A stretch of DNA of 37,069 nucleotides. It comes from Bacillota bacterium (GTDB taxonomy: Bacteria; Bacillota; Clostridia; Christensenellales; CAG-138). The position numbers and the translations under genes are program-made. The notes beneath the pieces were generated by a model. The model was not told where the DNA came from. It ran no database searches and saw only the letters and a list, made by a program, of their open reading frames with translations. Where the stretch lies: assembly GCA_023399275.1 (NCBI GenBank), contig JAEWQH010000123.1:1-37069 (forward strand), written 5' to 3'. Positions 18,910 through 26,203 of the stretch are shown here, piece after piece (positions within the stretch are counted from its first letter, which is position 1; the number at the start of each line of letters is the position of its first letter).

Positions 18910-20283
18910 ATGGATTACAGCAAGGTTCAACAGGCGGCGCAAGCCTATGAAAAACAGATGACGAAGTTTCTGCGCGACCTCATCGCCATCCCGAGCGAAA
19001 GCTGCGAGGAAGAGGGCGTCGTCCGCCGCACCATCCAGGAGATGGAAGCGCTCGGCTTCGACAAGGCCGAGATCGACCCCGAAGGCAACGCCCTCGGCTG
19101 GATGGGCACCGGAGACAAGATCATCGCTTTCGACGGGCACATCGACACCGTCGGCATCGGCAACATCAACAACTGGGAAAAGGACCCCTACGAGGGCTAT
19201 GAGACAGACGAAGTGATCTATGGACGCGGCGGCTCCGATCAGGAGGGCGGCGTGGTTTCCGCCGTTTACGGCGCAAAGATCATGAAGGACCTCGGCCTGA
19301 TTCCGGAGGGCTACAAGATCCTCGTCACGGCCACGGTTCAGGAAGAGGACTGCGACGGGCTCTGCTGGCAGTATATCCACAACGAAGACGGCATCCGGCC
19401 GGAGTTCGTCATCTCCACCGAGCCGACCGACGGCGGCATCTACCGCGGCCACCGCGGACGCATGGAGATCCGCGTGGACGTAAAGGGCATCTCCTGCCAC
19501 GGCAGCGCGCCGGAGCGCGGCGACAACGCCATCTACAAGATGGCGGATATCCTCAAGGACGTCGAAGCCCTCAACGCCAACGGCTGCGAAAATTCAGACG
19601 AGATCAAGGGCCTTTGCAAGATGCTCGACCCAAAGTTCAACCCCGAGCACTACGAAGACGCACGCTTCCTCGGCCGCGGCACGTGCACCGTCTCCCAGAT
19701 CTTTTTCACCAGCCCCTCGCGCTGCGCCGTTGCGGACAGCTGCTCGATCTCGATCGACCGCCGCATGACCGCGGGCGAAACCTGGGAAAGCTGCCTCAAG
19801 GAGATCGAGGCTCTGCCCGCCTGCAAAAAGCACGGCGCGGTGGTGAGCATGTATCAGTATGACCGCCCCGCCTGGACCGGCCTCGTCTACGAGACAGAGT
19901 GCTATTTCCCGACGTGGATCAACAAGGAAACCGCGCCGCACGTGCAGGCACTGGCCGACGCGCACAAGGCGCTCTACGGCGAAAAGCGCATCGGCGCCGA
20001 AGGCGCCATGCACCTGCGTAACCGTCCTTTGATCGATAAATGGACGTTCTCCACCAACGGCGTCTCCATTCAGGGACGCTACGGCATCCCCTGCGTCGGC
20101 TTCGGCCCCGGGGCGGAGAGCCAGGCGCACGCACCGAACGAGATCACCTGGAAGCAGGATCTCGTAACCTGCGCGGCCGTTTACGCGCTGGTTCCCTCCA
20201 TGTATAAAGGCAAGGGCGACGAGGATGTCTGCCAGTTCCGCGCAGGCGGCACGGACACGACCTCGAGCAAGTCCGCCTGCTGA
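18910..20283 (+). CDS. ygeY: YgeY-family M20 metallohydrolase
   Basis: 457 residues, the size of the YgeY family, annotated elsewhere as a selenium-metabolism-linked hydrolase. The M20 metal ligands are in place: FDGHID (H77, D79), GRGGSDQEGG (D110), VQEEDCDG (E145/E146), STEPTDGGIY (E171) and QAHAPNE (H407). A dimerisation insert begins around CHGSAPERGDN (197). The family hydrolyses amide or ureido bonds of small molecules and is linked by gene context to carbamoyl and 2,3-diaminopropionate metabolism and, in gut bacteria, anaerobic purine breakdown; the substrate here is not known. Ribosome binding site AAAGGAAGAG. It follows the regulator, and a strong terminator separates it from ygeW. 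Confidence 0.9.
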   Translation: MDYSKVQQAAQAYEKQMTKFLRDLIAIPSESCEEEGVVRRTIQEMEALGFDKAEIDPEGNALGWMGTGDKIIAFDGHIDTVGIGNINNWEKDPYEGYETDEVIYGRGGSDQEGGVVSAVYGAKIMKDLGLIPEGYKILVTATVQEEDCDGLCWQYIHNEDGIRPEFVISTEPTDGGIYRGHRGRMEIRVDVKGISCHGSAPERGDNAIYKMADILKDVEALNANGCENSDEIKGLCKMLDPKFNPEHYEDARFLGRGTCTVSQIFFTSPSRCAVADSCSISIDRRMTAGETWESCLKEIEALPACKKHGAVVSMYQYDRPAWTGLVYETECYFPTWINKETAPHVQALADAHKALYGEKRIGAEGAMHLRNRPLIDKWTFSTNGVSIQGRYGIPCVGFGPGAESQAHAPNEITWKQDLVTCAAVYALVPSMYKGKGDEDVCQFRAGGTDTTSSKSAC

Positions 20284-20293
20284 AAGCAAGCAT

Positions 20294-20334
20294 AGCGCAG
20301 AGCGGGCGGCGCCCGCTCTGCGCTTGTTTTTCTC
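20294..20334 (+). terminator. Strong terminator between ygeY and ygeW
   Basis: Perfect 14-bp stem AGCGCAGAGCGGGC / GCCCGCTCTGCGCT with a GGC loop, followed by TGTTTTTC. It begins 10 bp after the ygeY stop and ends about 35 bp before the ygeW start. Confidence 0.85.
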
Positions 20335-20353
20335 CAAGACAAGAAACGATATT
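20324..20353 (+). promoter_or_regulatory. Possible ygeW promoter overlapping the terminator tail
   Basis: TTGTTT (20324-20329), 18 bp, GATATT (20348-20353). The hexamers are imperfect, but some promoter or read-through is needed for ygeW because the terminator just upstream is strong. Confidence 0.3.
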
Positions 20354-20367
20354 ACAGGAGTGAGTTT

Positions 20368-21579
20368 ATGGGTAAAAAGGAAGACATTAAGCAGTTCACG
20401 AAGGCCTTGGAAGACCTGAAGTTCGACGACATGTATGAAGGCGACTTTTTTCTGACCTGGGAAAAGTCACGCGACGAGCTGGACGCGGTATTCACCGTTG
20501 CAAACGCACTGCGCAACCTGCGCGAGCGCAACATCTCCACGAAGATCTTCGACTCCGGCCTCGGCGTCTCCCTCTTTCGCGACAACAGCACACGCACGCG
20601 CTTCTCGTTTGCGTCCGCCTGCAACCTGCTGGGCCTGGAGGTGCAGGATCTAGACGAAGGCAAGAGCCAGATCGCGCACGGCGAGACCGTCCGCGAGACC
20701 GCCAACATGATTAGCTTCATGGCGGACGTCATCGGCATTCGCGACGATATGTACATCGGCAAAGGCAACGCCTATATGCACGAGGTCGTGGACTCCGTCA
20801 AGCAGGGTAACCTCGACGGCGTGCTCGAGCAGAAGCCGACGCTGGTCAATCTCCAGTGCGACATCGACCACCCGACGCAGTGCATGGCCGACATGGCGCA
20901 CTGCATCCGCGAACTCGGCGGCGTGGAGAACCTCAAGGGAAAGAAGATCGCCATGACCTGGGCCTACAGCCCCAGCTACGGCAAGCCGCTGTCCGTCCCG
21001 CAGGGCGTCATCGGCCTGTTCACCCGCTTTGGCATGGACGTTGTGCTCGCGCACCCCGAGGGGTACGAAGTGATGGACGACGTGGTCGAGGTGGCTAAGC
21101 GCCAGTCCGCCGAGAGCGGCGGCAAGTTCACCGTCACCAACGACATGGCGGAAGCGTTTAAGGACGCGGATATCGTGTATCCCAAGAGCTGGGCGCCGTT
21201 TAAAGCCATGGAGGAGCGCACGGAGCTCTACGGCAACGGCGACTCCGAGGGCATCAAGCGCCTCGAAAAGCAGCTGCTCAAGCAAAACGCCGAGCATAAG
21301 GACTGGGAGTGCACCGAAGAACTCATGGCCTCCACCAAGGACGGCAAGGCGCTGTATCTGCACTGCCTGCCCGCCGACATCACAGGCGTGAGCTGCGAAG
21401 CAGGCGAAGTTGCGGCAACGGTGTTCGACCGCTACCGCGACCCGCTCTACAAGCAGGCCTCCTTCAAGCCATACATCATCGCCGCCATGATCTTCCTCGC
21501 GAAGGTCAAGGACCCCGCCGCCATGCTCAAGGAGCTGGAAAAGCGCGGCACGCAGCGCCAACTCGGCCTGAAAGACTGA
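20368..21579 (+). CDS. ygeW: YgeW knotted carbamoyltransferase
   Basis: 403 residues, close to E. coli YgeW and longer than ornithine transcarbamylase (about 330). The carbamoyl-phosphate motif is SLFRDNSTRTRFSF (S74-T-R-T-R78), HPTQ is at 168-171 and HCLPAD at 332-337. These belong to the aspartate/ornithine carbamoyltransferase superfamily, and the long C-terminal part fits the knotted YgeW branch. The physiological substrate of YgeW is not settled; catabolic phosphorolysis of a carbamoylated compound to carbamoyl phosphate is the usual proposal. Ribosome binding site CAGGAG 7 nt upstream. It pairs with ygeY, but ygeX (diaminopropionate ammonia-lyase) is absent here. Confidence 0.93.
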   Translation: MGKKEDIKQFTKALEDLKFDDMYEGDFFLTWEKSRDELDAVFTVANALRNLRERNISTKIFDSGLGVSLFRDNSTRTRFSFASACNLLGLEVQDLDEGKSQIAHGETVRETANMISFMADVIGIRDDMYIGKGNAYMHEVVDSVKQGNLDGVLEQKPTLVNLQCDIDHPTQCMADMAHCIRELGGVENLKGKKIAMTWAYSPSYGKPLSVPQGVIGLFTRFGMDVVLAHPEGYEVMDDVVEVAKRQSAESGGKFTVTNDMAEAFKDADIVYPKSWAPFKAMEERTELYGNGDSEGIKRLEKQLLKQNAEHKDWECTEELMASTKDGKALYLHCLPADITGVSCEAGEVAATVFDRYRDPLYKQASFKPYIIAAMIFLAKVKDPAAMLKELEKRGTQRQLGLKD

Positions 21580-21595
21580 ATCAAACACCATTTAC

Positions 21596-21626
21596 AACGG
21601 GCGCGCCGATACAGGCGCGCCCGTTT
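21596..21626. terminator. Terminator between ygeW and the lipoprotein genes
   Basis: Perfect stem AACGGGCGCGCC / GGCGCGCCCGTT with loop GATACA, followed by TTTGC on plus. It can serve both convergent transcripts. Confidence 0.75.
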
Positions 21627-21646
21627 GCATGATCGGCCCGCCATCC

Positions 21647-22324
21647 TTACCTCTGGCGCAAACCCGTTTCGTTTTCATTCCACACGAAAAGCGAAAGCAC
21701 CTGCATGGACGGCCACTGCATTCGAAGTTGGTAGACCGTTCCGTCCTTCAGCACGATATAGTTGCTGTCGGTAAACGTTACGGTGACGGGGTTGTCGGCC
21801 GCGATGCCATCCTCCGCCCGCGTGGCAAGCACAACGGGCGTCTGCGGCGCAATATGCTCCGTGATCCATTGCACGCCGGCCGCCTTCAACTCCGTCGCCG
21901 CGGTGCGGTGCCGCTCGCCCCAGCTGCGCTCCTGCGCAAACAGTTCGTTTGCCTGCTCCTTCTGCGCATCAGTCAGGACGATGTTGATCTCGCCCTGCGA
22001 AATATAAAACGGCTTCCCCGTGCTGCCGATGATGTATGCTTCGTACAGAGGCTGCGTCTCGTTTCTTGCCACGCGAATATAATAGACAACGCGCGTGGCA
22101 ACATCGGGGTCTCCGGTCACCAGCGCGCCTTCTTGATCCGGGAGGCACTCCTCCACATTGCGCCAAACCGTTGCCTCGGTTTCATTTACCCCAAAGGTCT
22201 GGTTGATGTAGTCCAGCCCGATCTGTTTCGCCTTCGCTTCGCCGATATCCTGCCGCCCGCAGGCGCAAAGCAGTACTGCCAGGGCAAAGAACGCCGCGAC
22301 CTGCAAATATCTCTTTCGTTTCAT
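21647..22324 (-). CDS. Lipoprotein of unknown function (paralogue of the upstream gene)
   Basis: 225 residues. The signal peptide MKRKRYLQVAAFFALAVLLCAC ends in lipobox L-C-A-C (lipid Cys probably C22), so the protein is anchored outside the membrane. The mature part starts with GRQDIGEAKAKQIGLDYINQ and ends with DGTVYQLRMQWPSMQVLSL. The same ending pattern, DG-[ST]-x-Y-..-WP-[ST]-M, occurs in the next gene, so they are duplicates that have diverged. PepSY-like character (IGEAKAKQIGLDY, then YEAYI, GSTGKPFYIS) is suggestive but not certain. The start ATG has GGAGAGG upstream. No function is known. Confidence 0.72.
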   Translation of the reverse strand: MKRKRYLQVAAFFALAVLLCACGRQDIGEAKAKQIGLDYINQTFGVNETEATVWRNVEECLPDQEGALVTGDPDVATRVVYYIRVARNETQPLYEAYIIGSTGKPFYISQGEINIVLTDAQKEQANELFAQERSWGERHRTAATELKAAGVQWITEHIAPQTPVVLATRAEDGIAADNPVTVTFTDSNYIVLKDGTVYQLRMQWPSMQVLSLFVWNENETGLRQR

Positions 22325-22397
22325 GGCTGCCTCTCCATTCGAAATGCTCGTTTTTTTGCATCGTGATGCTTTCATTCAATAATCGATTTGATTCCCT

Positions 22398-23084
22398 TCA
22401 GGGCTCGGTTCCGTGCGCCTCCCCTTCCGGCGCCGCTTCCATCAGCTGCACCTCTTCGAGCTCCATCGTTGGCCAGGAAAACCCTACGCGGTAGAGCGAA
22501 CCATCCGCAAACGTCACAAAATAACCGATTCTAATGCGCGCAGAGAGGACGCTCTCTCTGCAGCAGCCATCCTCCGGCGAGACGAGCGCAACTTCTTTTT
22601 GAAAGCGGCGCGTCACATAGTCGCCAATGAACGCCTCTGTGCCGTCGTTTTGCAGCATAGCGTCTTCCTCCGCCCCTTCCGGCGCGGTTTTCTGCTTGAT
22701 CGCTCGCTGCTGCTGTTCTTCTGTCAGCGGTGCGAGCAACCATTCACTCTTGGCCGCGTAGTAGGCAACGCCCGTCTTGGCGTCCACTTCGACATAGTAG
22801 AGCTCCGCTTCCCCCGTCTCGTCCGGTATGGTAACCAGATAAATTTGAACCGGCATCCCGCCGTCCGGCTGAACCTCCCGGTTGTTCACAACGCTCGTTC
22901 CCGCGCTCTCAAAATACTCCACCTGCGCGTCGGTTTCACAGATATCGAACGCCTCGCGAAGGAGCGCAAGACCCGCCCGCTTTGCCGCTTCTTCCCCGAC
23001 AAGGCGCGGCGCACAGGCACATAAAAAAACAAGCGACAGTGCCAAAGGCAGGGCAACCGCAGCTTGTATCGTTCTCTTTTCCAT
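22398..23084 (-). CDS. Lipoprotein of unknown function, PepSY-like
   Basis: 228 residues. The signal peptide MEKRTIQAAVALPLALSLVFLCAC shares the L-C-A-C lipobox (Cys24) with its neighbour. EEAAKRAGLALLREAF near the mature N-terminus, then LYYVEVDAKTGVAYYAAKSEW, look like a PepSY-type beta/alpha unit. The C-terminal DGSLYRVGFSWPTMELEEVQL matches the downstream paralogue. ATG 23084 is preferred over ATG 23105 because it gives a normal signal peptide, although its AAGGG site is 13 nt away. The gap to the next lipoprotein is 73 bp, so the two are probably cotranscribed. Function unknown. Confidence 0.7.
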   Translation of the reverse strand: MEKRTIQAAVALPLALSLVFLCACAPRLVGEEAAKRAGLALLREAFDICETDAQVEYFESAGTSVVNNREVQPDGGMPVQIYLVTIPDETGEAELYYVEVDAKTGVAYYAAKSEWLLAPLTEEQQQRAIKQKTAPEGAEEDAMLQNDGTEAFIGDYVTRRFQKEVALVSPEDGCCRESVLSARIRIGYFVTFADGSLYRVGFSWPTMELEEVQLMEAAPEGEAHGTEP

Positions 23085-23278
23085 ATGGGCAGACCATCCC
23101 TTCATTTTATCGCAGGCTATTCATGAAAGATGGGACCCTATGCACATACTACCACAGGATGGCGGTTTTTGTTGTGAACCGGCTGTGAATCTCCCGTTAA
23201 CAGCCGGAAAACGAATCGCAGACATTTTTTGCCGTATCTGCAGCGGATTCGACGCAAGTCGGGCGCGCTGTTGCGCAG

Positions 23279-23308
23279 TTGCCTTTTTCCACGCACACGT
23301 CGTACAAT
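23279..23308 (+). promoter_or_regulatory. Promoter of the corrinoid adenosyltransferase gene
   Basis: TTGCCT (23279-23284), 18 bp, TACAAT (23303-23308), 32 bp before the start codon. No cobalamin riboswitch fits in the short leader. Confidence 0.5.
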
Positions 23309-23340
23309 GAGACCATGCTGTATCTTCGGGAGGAATCGAC

Positions 23341-23850
23341 ATGATCCACGTCTATTGCGGCGACGGAAAGGGAAAGACCACGGCGGCGCTGGGGCTGATC
23401 TGCCGCCATGTCGGCTGCGGTGGCACCGCCGTACTCGCGCAGTTTCTCAAGAGCCTGCCCACCGGCGAGCTTCTTTCGCTGAAAAAGCTCGGCGTACCGG
23501 TCTACCGCAACGAACTACCGCACGGTTTTTTTCCGCAGATGGATGCGTCGACAAAAGCCTCCGTCCGGCGGATGCACGCACATACGCTGGCAGAGGTTTC
23601 ACGCCTTGCGCGAGAAAACGCATGCTCCCTGCTCGTGCTGGATGAGCTCTGCGCCGCGATGACACTCGATCTGATCGACCGGGACCCGGTGCTATCGCTG
23701 CTGGACGACCACGGCGAAACAGAGTTGGTCATCACCGGCCGCGATCCGGACCAGGCGCTCCTCGCGCGGGCGGACTACGTCACCGAGATGAAGCTCGTCA
23801 AGCATCCGTATGAAAAAGGCGTATCGGCAAGAAGGGGAATCGAATATTGA
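23341..23850 (+). CDS. cobA: CobA/CobO-type cob(I)yrinic acid a,c-diamide adenosyltransferase
   Basis: 169 residues, short for the family (about 180-200). The P-loop is GDGKGKTTAALG at residues 7-18. LLVLDELCAAM is the Walker B-like segment with the DE motif, followed by LVITGRDPDQALLARADYVTEMKLVKHPYEKGV and ending ARRGIEY, all typical of CobA/BtuR/CobO. It transfers the adenosyl group of ATP to the corrinoid cobalt in coenzyme B12 synthesis or salvage. Ribosome binding site GGGAGG 7 nt upstream. No other B12 genes are nearby, which suggests salvage, though that is only inference from context. Confidence 0.9.
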   Translation: MIHVYCGDGKGKTTAALGLICRHVGCGGTAVLAQFLKSLPTGELLSLKKLGVPVYRNELPHGFFPQMDASTKASVRRMHAHTLAEVSRLARENACSLLVLDELCAAMTLDLIDRDPVLSLLDDHGETELVITGRDPDQALLARADYVTEMKLVKHPYEKGVSARRGIEY

Positions 23851-23892
23851 CCGGCAGCAGCACTCTGCCTACCGGCGCAAAACCGATGCCGC

Positions 23893-24384
23893 TTATACAC
23901 GCAGCCAGTGGTTCTCGATATCCTGATACCGGCCAAATTTCATGCCGACCTCGGGAATCCGCCCACAGAATACAAACCCAAACTTCTCGTGCAGCCTGCG
24001 GCTGGCTTCGTTCCCCGCAGTGATGACGGAGACGACTGCGTGGGTTCGCTCGTCTTCACGCGCGAGGGCGAGGAGGTCTGCCATGAGCGCGCTCGCCACG
24101 CCGCGCCTTCGAAACGTCGGCGAAACATAGACCGAAAGCTCGACGGTGGATCGGAAAGCCTCCTTTTCGCGATACGACGAAAGGCTGCCGTAGCCGGCGA
24201 CGCAATCGTCGATCTCTGCGACGCGCAGCGGGTGGTTTTCCACATTGTGCCGGTCAAACCACGCCTGCCATTCGGCGCGCGTTCGGGGCGTAAGATCCAG
24301 CGTTGAGACAGCGTTGACCACCTCATCGTTATAGATCGTCAGCAGCTGCGGCAGGTCGCTCTGCCGCGCGGTTCGAATCAACAT
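23893..24384 (-). CDS. GNAT acetyltransferase, phosphinothricin acetyltransferase-like
   Basis: 163 residues. The start MLIRTARQSDLPQLLTIYNDEV and the acetyl-CoA loop SPTFRRRGVASALMADLLALA are followed by NEASRRLHEKFGFVFCGRIPEVGMKFGRYQDIENHWL. That tail (GF-x-G-x-x-x-x-VGxKFG) is characteristic of the PAT/BAR-type subfamily. It acetylates a primary amine of a small molecule. Whether this one acts on phosphinothricin, methionine sulfoximine or something else cannot be told. Ribosome binding site GAGG 8 nt upstream. It is convergent with cobA across a 42-bp gap that shows only a weak, bulged hairpin. Confidence 0.85.
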   Translation of the reverse strand: MLIRTARQSDLPQLLTIYNDEVVNAVSTLDLTPRTRAEWQAWFDRHNVENHPLRVAEIDDCVAGYGSLSSYREKEAFRSTVELSVYVSPTFRRRGVASALMADLLALAREDERTHAVVSVITAGNEASRRLHEKFGFVFCGRIPEVGMKFGRYQDIENHWLRV

Positions 24385-24420
24385 TCTCTTCGCCTCATTT
24401 CTTCCTGCATCGTTTGATCC

Positions 24421-24448
24421 ATTATATAAAAAACCGCTCCACTTGCAA
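24421..24448 (-). promoter_or_regulatory. Promoter of the PAT-like GNAT gene
   Basis: On the minus strand TTGCAA (24448-24443), 16 bp, TATAAT (24426-24421), 36 bp before the start codon. Confidence 0.5.
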
Positions 24449-24482
24449 CAAAAAAAGCCCTCCTGTTTGGAAAAGCTTCACT

Positions 24483-24801
24483 CCGCATCTCTTGCGTTTC
24501 TTTATGATAAGTATCCGTTTGACCGCCCGGGCGCCGTGCATCCAACGATCCCTTTCCGCAAACCCAAAATCAATCTTGTATCGCGTAAGTTTCGTTGCTT
24601 GTTTTCTTCACAAGCCCTCCCAACGCAGCAAAAACCCCTTTCCCCACTAAAAATCAATCTTGTATCGCGTAAGTTTTGTTGCTTGTTTTCCTCACAAACC
24701 CTCCCGACGCAGCAAAAACCCCTTTTCGCAAACCCAAAACCAGTCTTGTATCGCGTAAGTTCTTTTGCTTACTTTTCTTTCAAGAAAAGTAAGAGATGCG
24801 G
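24483..24801. mobile_element. MITE-like element with 11-bp inverted ends and three internal direct repeats
   Basis: The block begins CCGCATCTCTT (24483-24493) and ends AAGAGATGCGG (24791-24801), a perfect 11-bp inverted pair. Just inside each end is a palindrome: intact at the right (CTTACTTTTCTT-TC-AAGAAAAGTAAG, 24768-24793), decayed at the left (24492-24513). Between them are three direct repeats. It is clearly more AT-rich than its surroundings and holds no gene. This arrangement resembles a small non-autonomous element; no transposase is present and no clear target duplication was found. Confidence 0.5.
24567..24780. repeat. Three direct repeats of about 85 bp
   Basis: The invariant core CTTGTATCGCGTAAGTT occurs near 24574, 24658 and 24744 (periods 84 and 86 bp). 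Units 1 and 2 then share GTTGCTTGTTTTC-TCACAA-CCCTCCC-ACGCAGCAAAAACCCC with a few changes. Unit 3 diverges after the core and runs into the intact palindrome. There are too few units, with too much similarity throughout, for a CRISPR array. Confidence 0.8.
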
Positions 24802-25334
24802 CGGAAGGGCGCTACGCGGAGACGCAAAACACCAACGATCTGATCGAAGGCGATGCATCCGACAGAATCCAAGCGGCTGTCGTACATCACCTCGCGGTTG
24901 TCTCCAAGCAAGAAAACGCTGCCCGCGGGAACGTCCAGCGGCGCCATATCCCCCACATAGTTGACAGAGTAGCTGCTCTCGTCGAGGGGAATGCTGTCGA
25001 TATAGACGCGCCCGTCTACCAGCTCAACGGTCTCGCCGGGCATGCCGACGATGCGCTTGATGAAGAGCCCGTCCTCGGTGGAGAACAAGACGATATCCCC
25101 GCGCTCGGGCATGCGGACATACTTGCCCAACCGGTCGCAGAGCACCACTTCGCCGCTGTTGAGGGCCGGGGCCATGCTTTCGTCCACGATGCGCAGCGGA
25201 TAGAGCCAAACGAGGAATGCCAGACATAGGATGCCAAACGCAACCAACACGGAAAACAGCCATCCGATCCGTTTTGCGCTCCGGTAGACGCGCGCGCGGC
25301 CCTCGCTGCGGCGGCGCTTCTTTGCCTCGCTCAC
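24780..25334 (-). CDS. lepB: Signal peptidase I (second of a tandem pair)
   Basis: 184 residues, SipS/LepB type: a basic cytoplasmic N-terminus, one membrane anchor (about 25-45), then the catalytic Ser-Lys dyad. Ser53 lies in VDESMAPAL and Lys93 in FIKRIVGMPGE. LGDNREVMYDSRLDSVG is the conserved box E. The enzyme cuts signal peptides on the outer face of the membrane. The start overlaps the stop of the upstream lepB by 4 bp (ATGA). The last residues, RRISYFS, and the stop codon are encoded by the inverted end and palindrome of the element at 24483-24801, so the natural C-terminus may have been replaced. Confidence 0.92.
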   Translation of the reverse strand: MSEAKKRRRSEGRARVYRSAKRIGWLFSVLVAFGILCLAFLVWLYPLRIVDESMAPALNSGEVVLCDRLGKYVRMPERGDIVLFSTEDGLFIKRIVGMPGETVELVDGRVYIDSIPLDESSYSVNYVGDMAPLDVPAGSVFLLGDNREVMYDSRLDSVGCIAFDQIVGVLRLRVAPFRRISYFS

Positions 25335-25945
25335 GGGTAGATCACCTGCGAAAAGCTTCTCGTCAATTCAAACGGATAGACCACGGCGACGACACGGCCG
25401 ACCACATCGGCATACGGAATGCAGCCGACGGATGGATTGCGGCTGTCCTTGCTGCCGTTTCGGTTGTCGCCCACAACGAAAACCTCCCGCGCGCCGACGG
25501 TGACCGGGCTCATATCGCCAATGATCACACCGTCCCAATACGGGCTCTCGTCGAGCGCCACCCCGTCTATGTAGAAGACACCTTCCCTGATCTCCACGGT
25601 TTCACCCGGCAGGCCGATCACGCGCTTCACGCAGCTCTCGGTATAGCCGGGATAATAGCAGATGATGATATCGCCGCGCAGCGGATCGTTGAACCAATAG
25701 CTCATTTTTTCAACGAGCATATCCTCGTTGTTCACCAGCGTCGGTATCATCGAGTCCCCGTCCACGCGGATCGGCTCGGCGATAAACGTCCGGATGGTGA
25801 GCGCCGCGAGTACGACGGCGGCGATGTAGAGCAAAAAAGCCACGTTGCGAAACGAACGTGAACCGCGCATGTTTTCATATTGTTCTTCCGCGCGATTGCG
25901 CAGATATCGAATCTGCTTTCGCGTAAAGGCTGTGTTTCGCTTCAC
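25331..25945 (-). CDS. lepB: Signal peptidase I (first of a tandem pair)
   Basis: 204 residues. A cytoplasmic N-terminal stretch rich in Arg is followed by one anchor (about 35-55), the catalytic Ser65 in VDGDSMIPTL, Lys107 in SCVKRVIGLPGE and box E VVGDNRNGSKDSRNPSVG. It is clearly related to, but well diverged from, the next gene, so the two may prefer different substrates. The start is GTG at 25945, 15 bp after the DUF951 stop, with only a weak ribosome binding site; ATG 25870 is an alternative, but it would leave a shorter N-terminus. It belongs to the operon starting with the alpha/beta hydrolase. Confidence 0.92.
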   Translation of the reverse strand: MKRNTAFTRKQIRYLRNRAEEQYENMRGSRSFRNVAFLLYIAAVVLAALTIRTFIAEPIRVDGDSMIPTLVNNEDMLVEKMSYWFNDPLRGDIIICYYPGYTESCVKRVIGLPGETVEIREGVFYIDGVALDESPYWDGVIIGDMSPVTVGAREVFVVGDNRNGSKDSRNPSVGCIPYADVVGRVVAVVYPFELTRSFSQVIYP

Positions 25946-25960
25946 TCGGTCGTTTCCGTT

Positions 25961-26203
25961 CTATCCTTCCTGGCCGGGCCGCTCCGCGGAAGACGGCTGC
26001 CCTCCTGCGGGCTGCGCCTTCTTGAGCAGTATCTTCTTACCCATGCGCACGAAATCCGCGCGGTCAAGCATCACGATGCGCCCGCAACGGCTACATTTGA
26101 TCTTTACGTCCGCGCCTGTGCGGATGACGACCCACGCATTTTCACCGCAGGCGTGCGGTTTTTTCATGAGCACCACGTCGCCCAGGCCAAAGTCTGCAAT
26201 CAT
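25961..26203 (-). CDS. DUF951 family protein
   Basis: 80 residues. The DUF951 core is MIADFGLGDVVLMKKPHACGENAWVVIRTGADVKIKCSRCGRIVMLDRADFVRMGKKIL, with a C-x(n)-CxxC set (CG, CSRC) that could bind zinc. It is followed by a short Pro/Gly-rich tail. The family is common in Firmicutes, often near the origin, and its function is not established. The start overlaps the stop of the alpha/beta hydrolase gene by 4 bp (ATGA), and GGAAG stands 7 nt upstream. Confidence 0.88.
   Translation of the reverse strand: MIADFGLGDVVLMKKPHACGENAWVVIRTGADVKIKCSRCGRIVMLDRADFVRMGKKILLKKAQPAGGQPSSAERPGQEG

Noticed and set aside
23309..23340. Cobalamin riboswitch before cobA
   Set aside because: The likely leader is about 30 nt, far too short, and no B12-box sequence is seen.
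24567..24780. CRISPR-like direct repeats
   Set aside because: Only three units, about 85 bp, with similarity running through the whole unit and no variable spacers; no cas genes.
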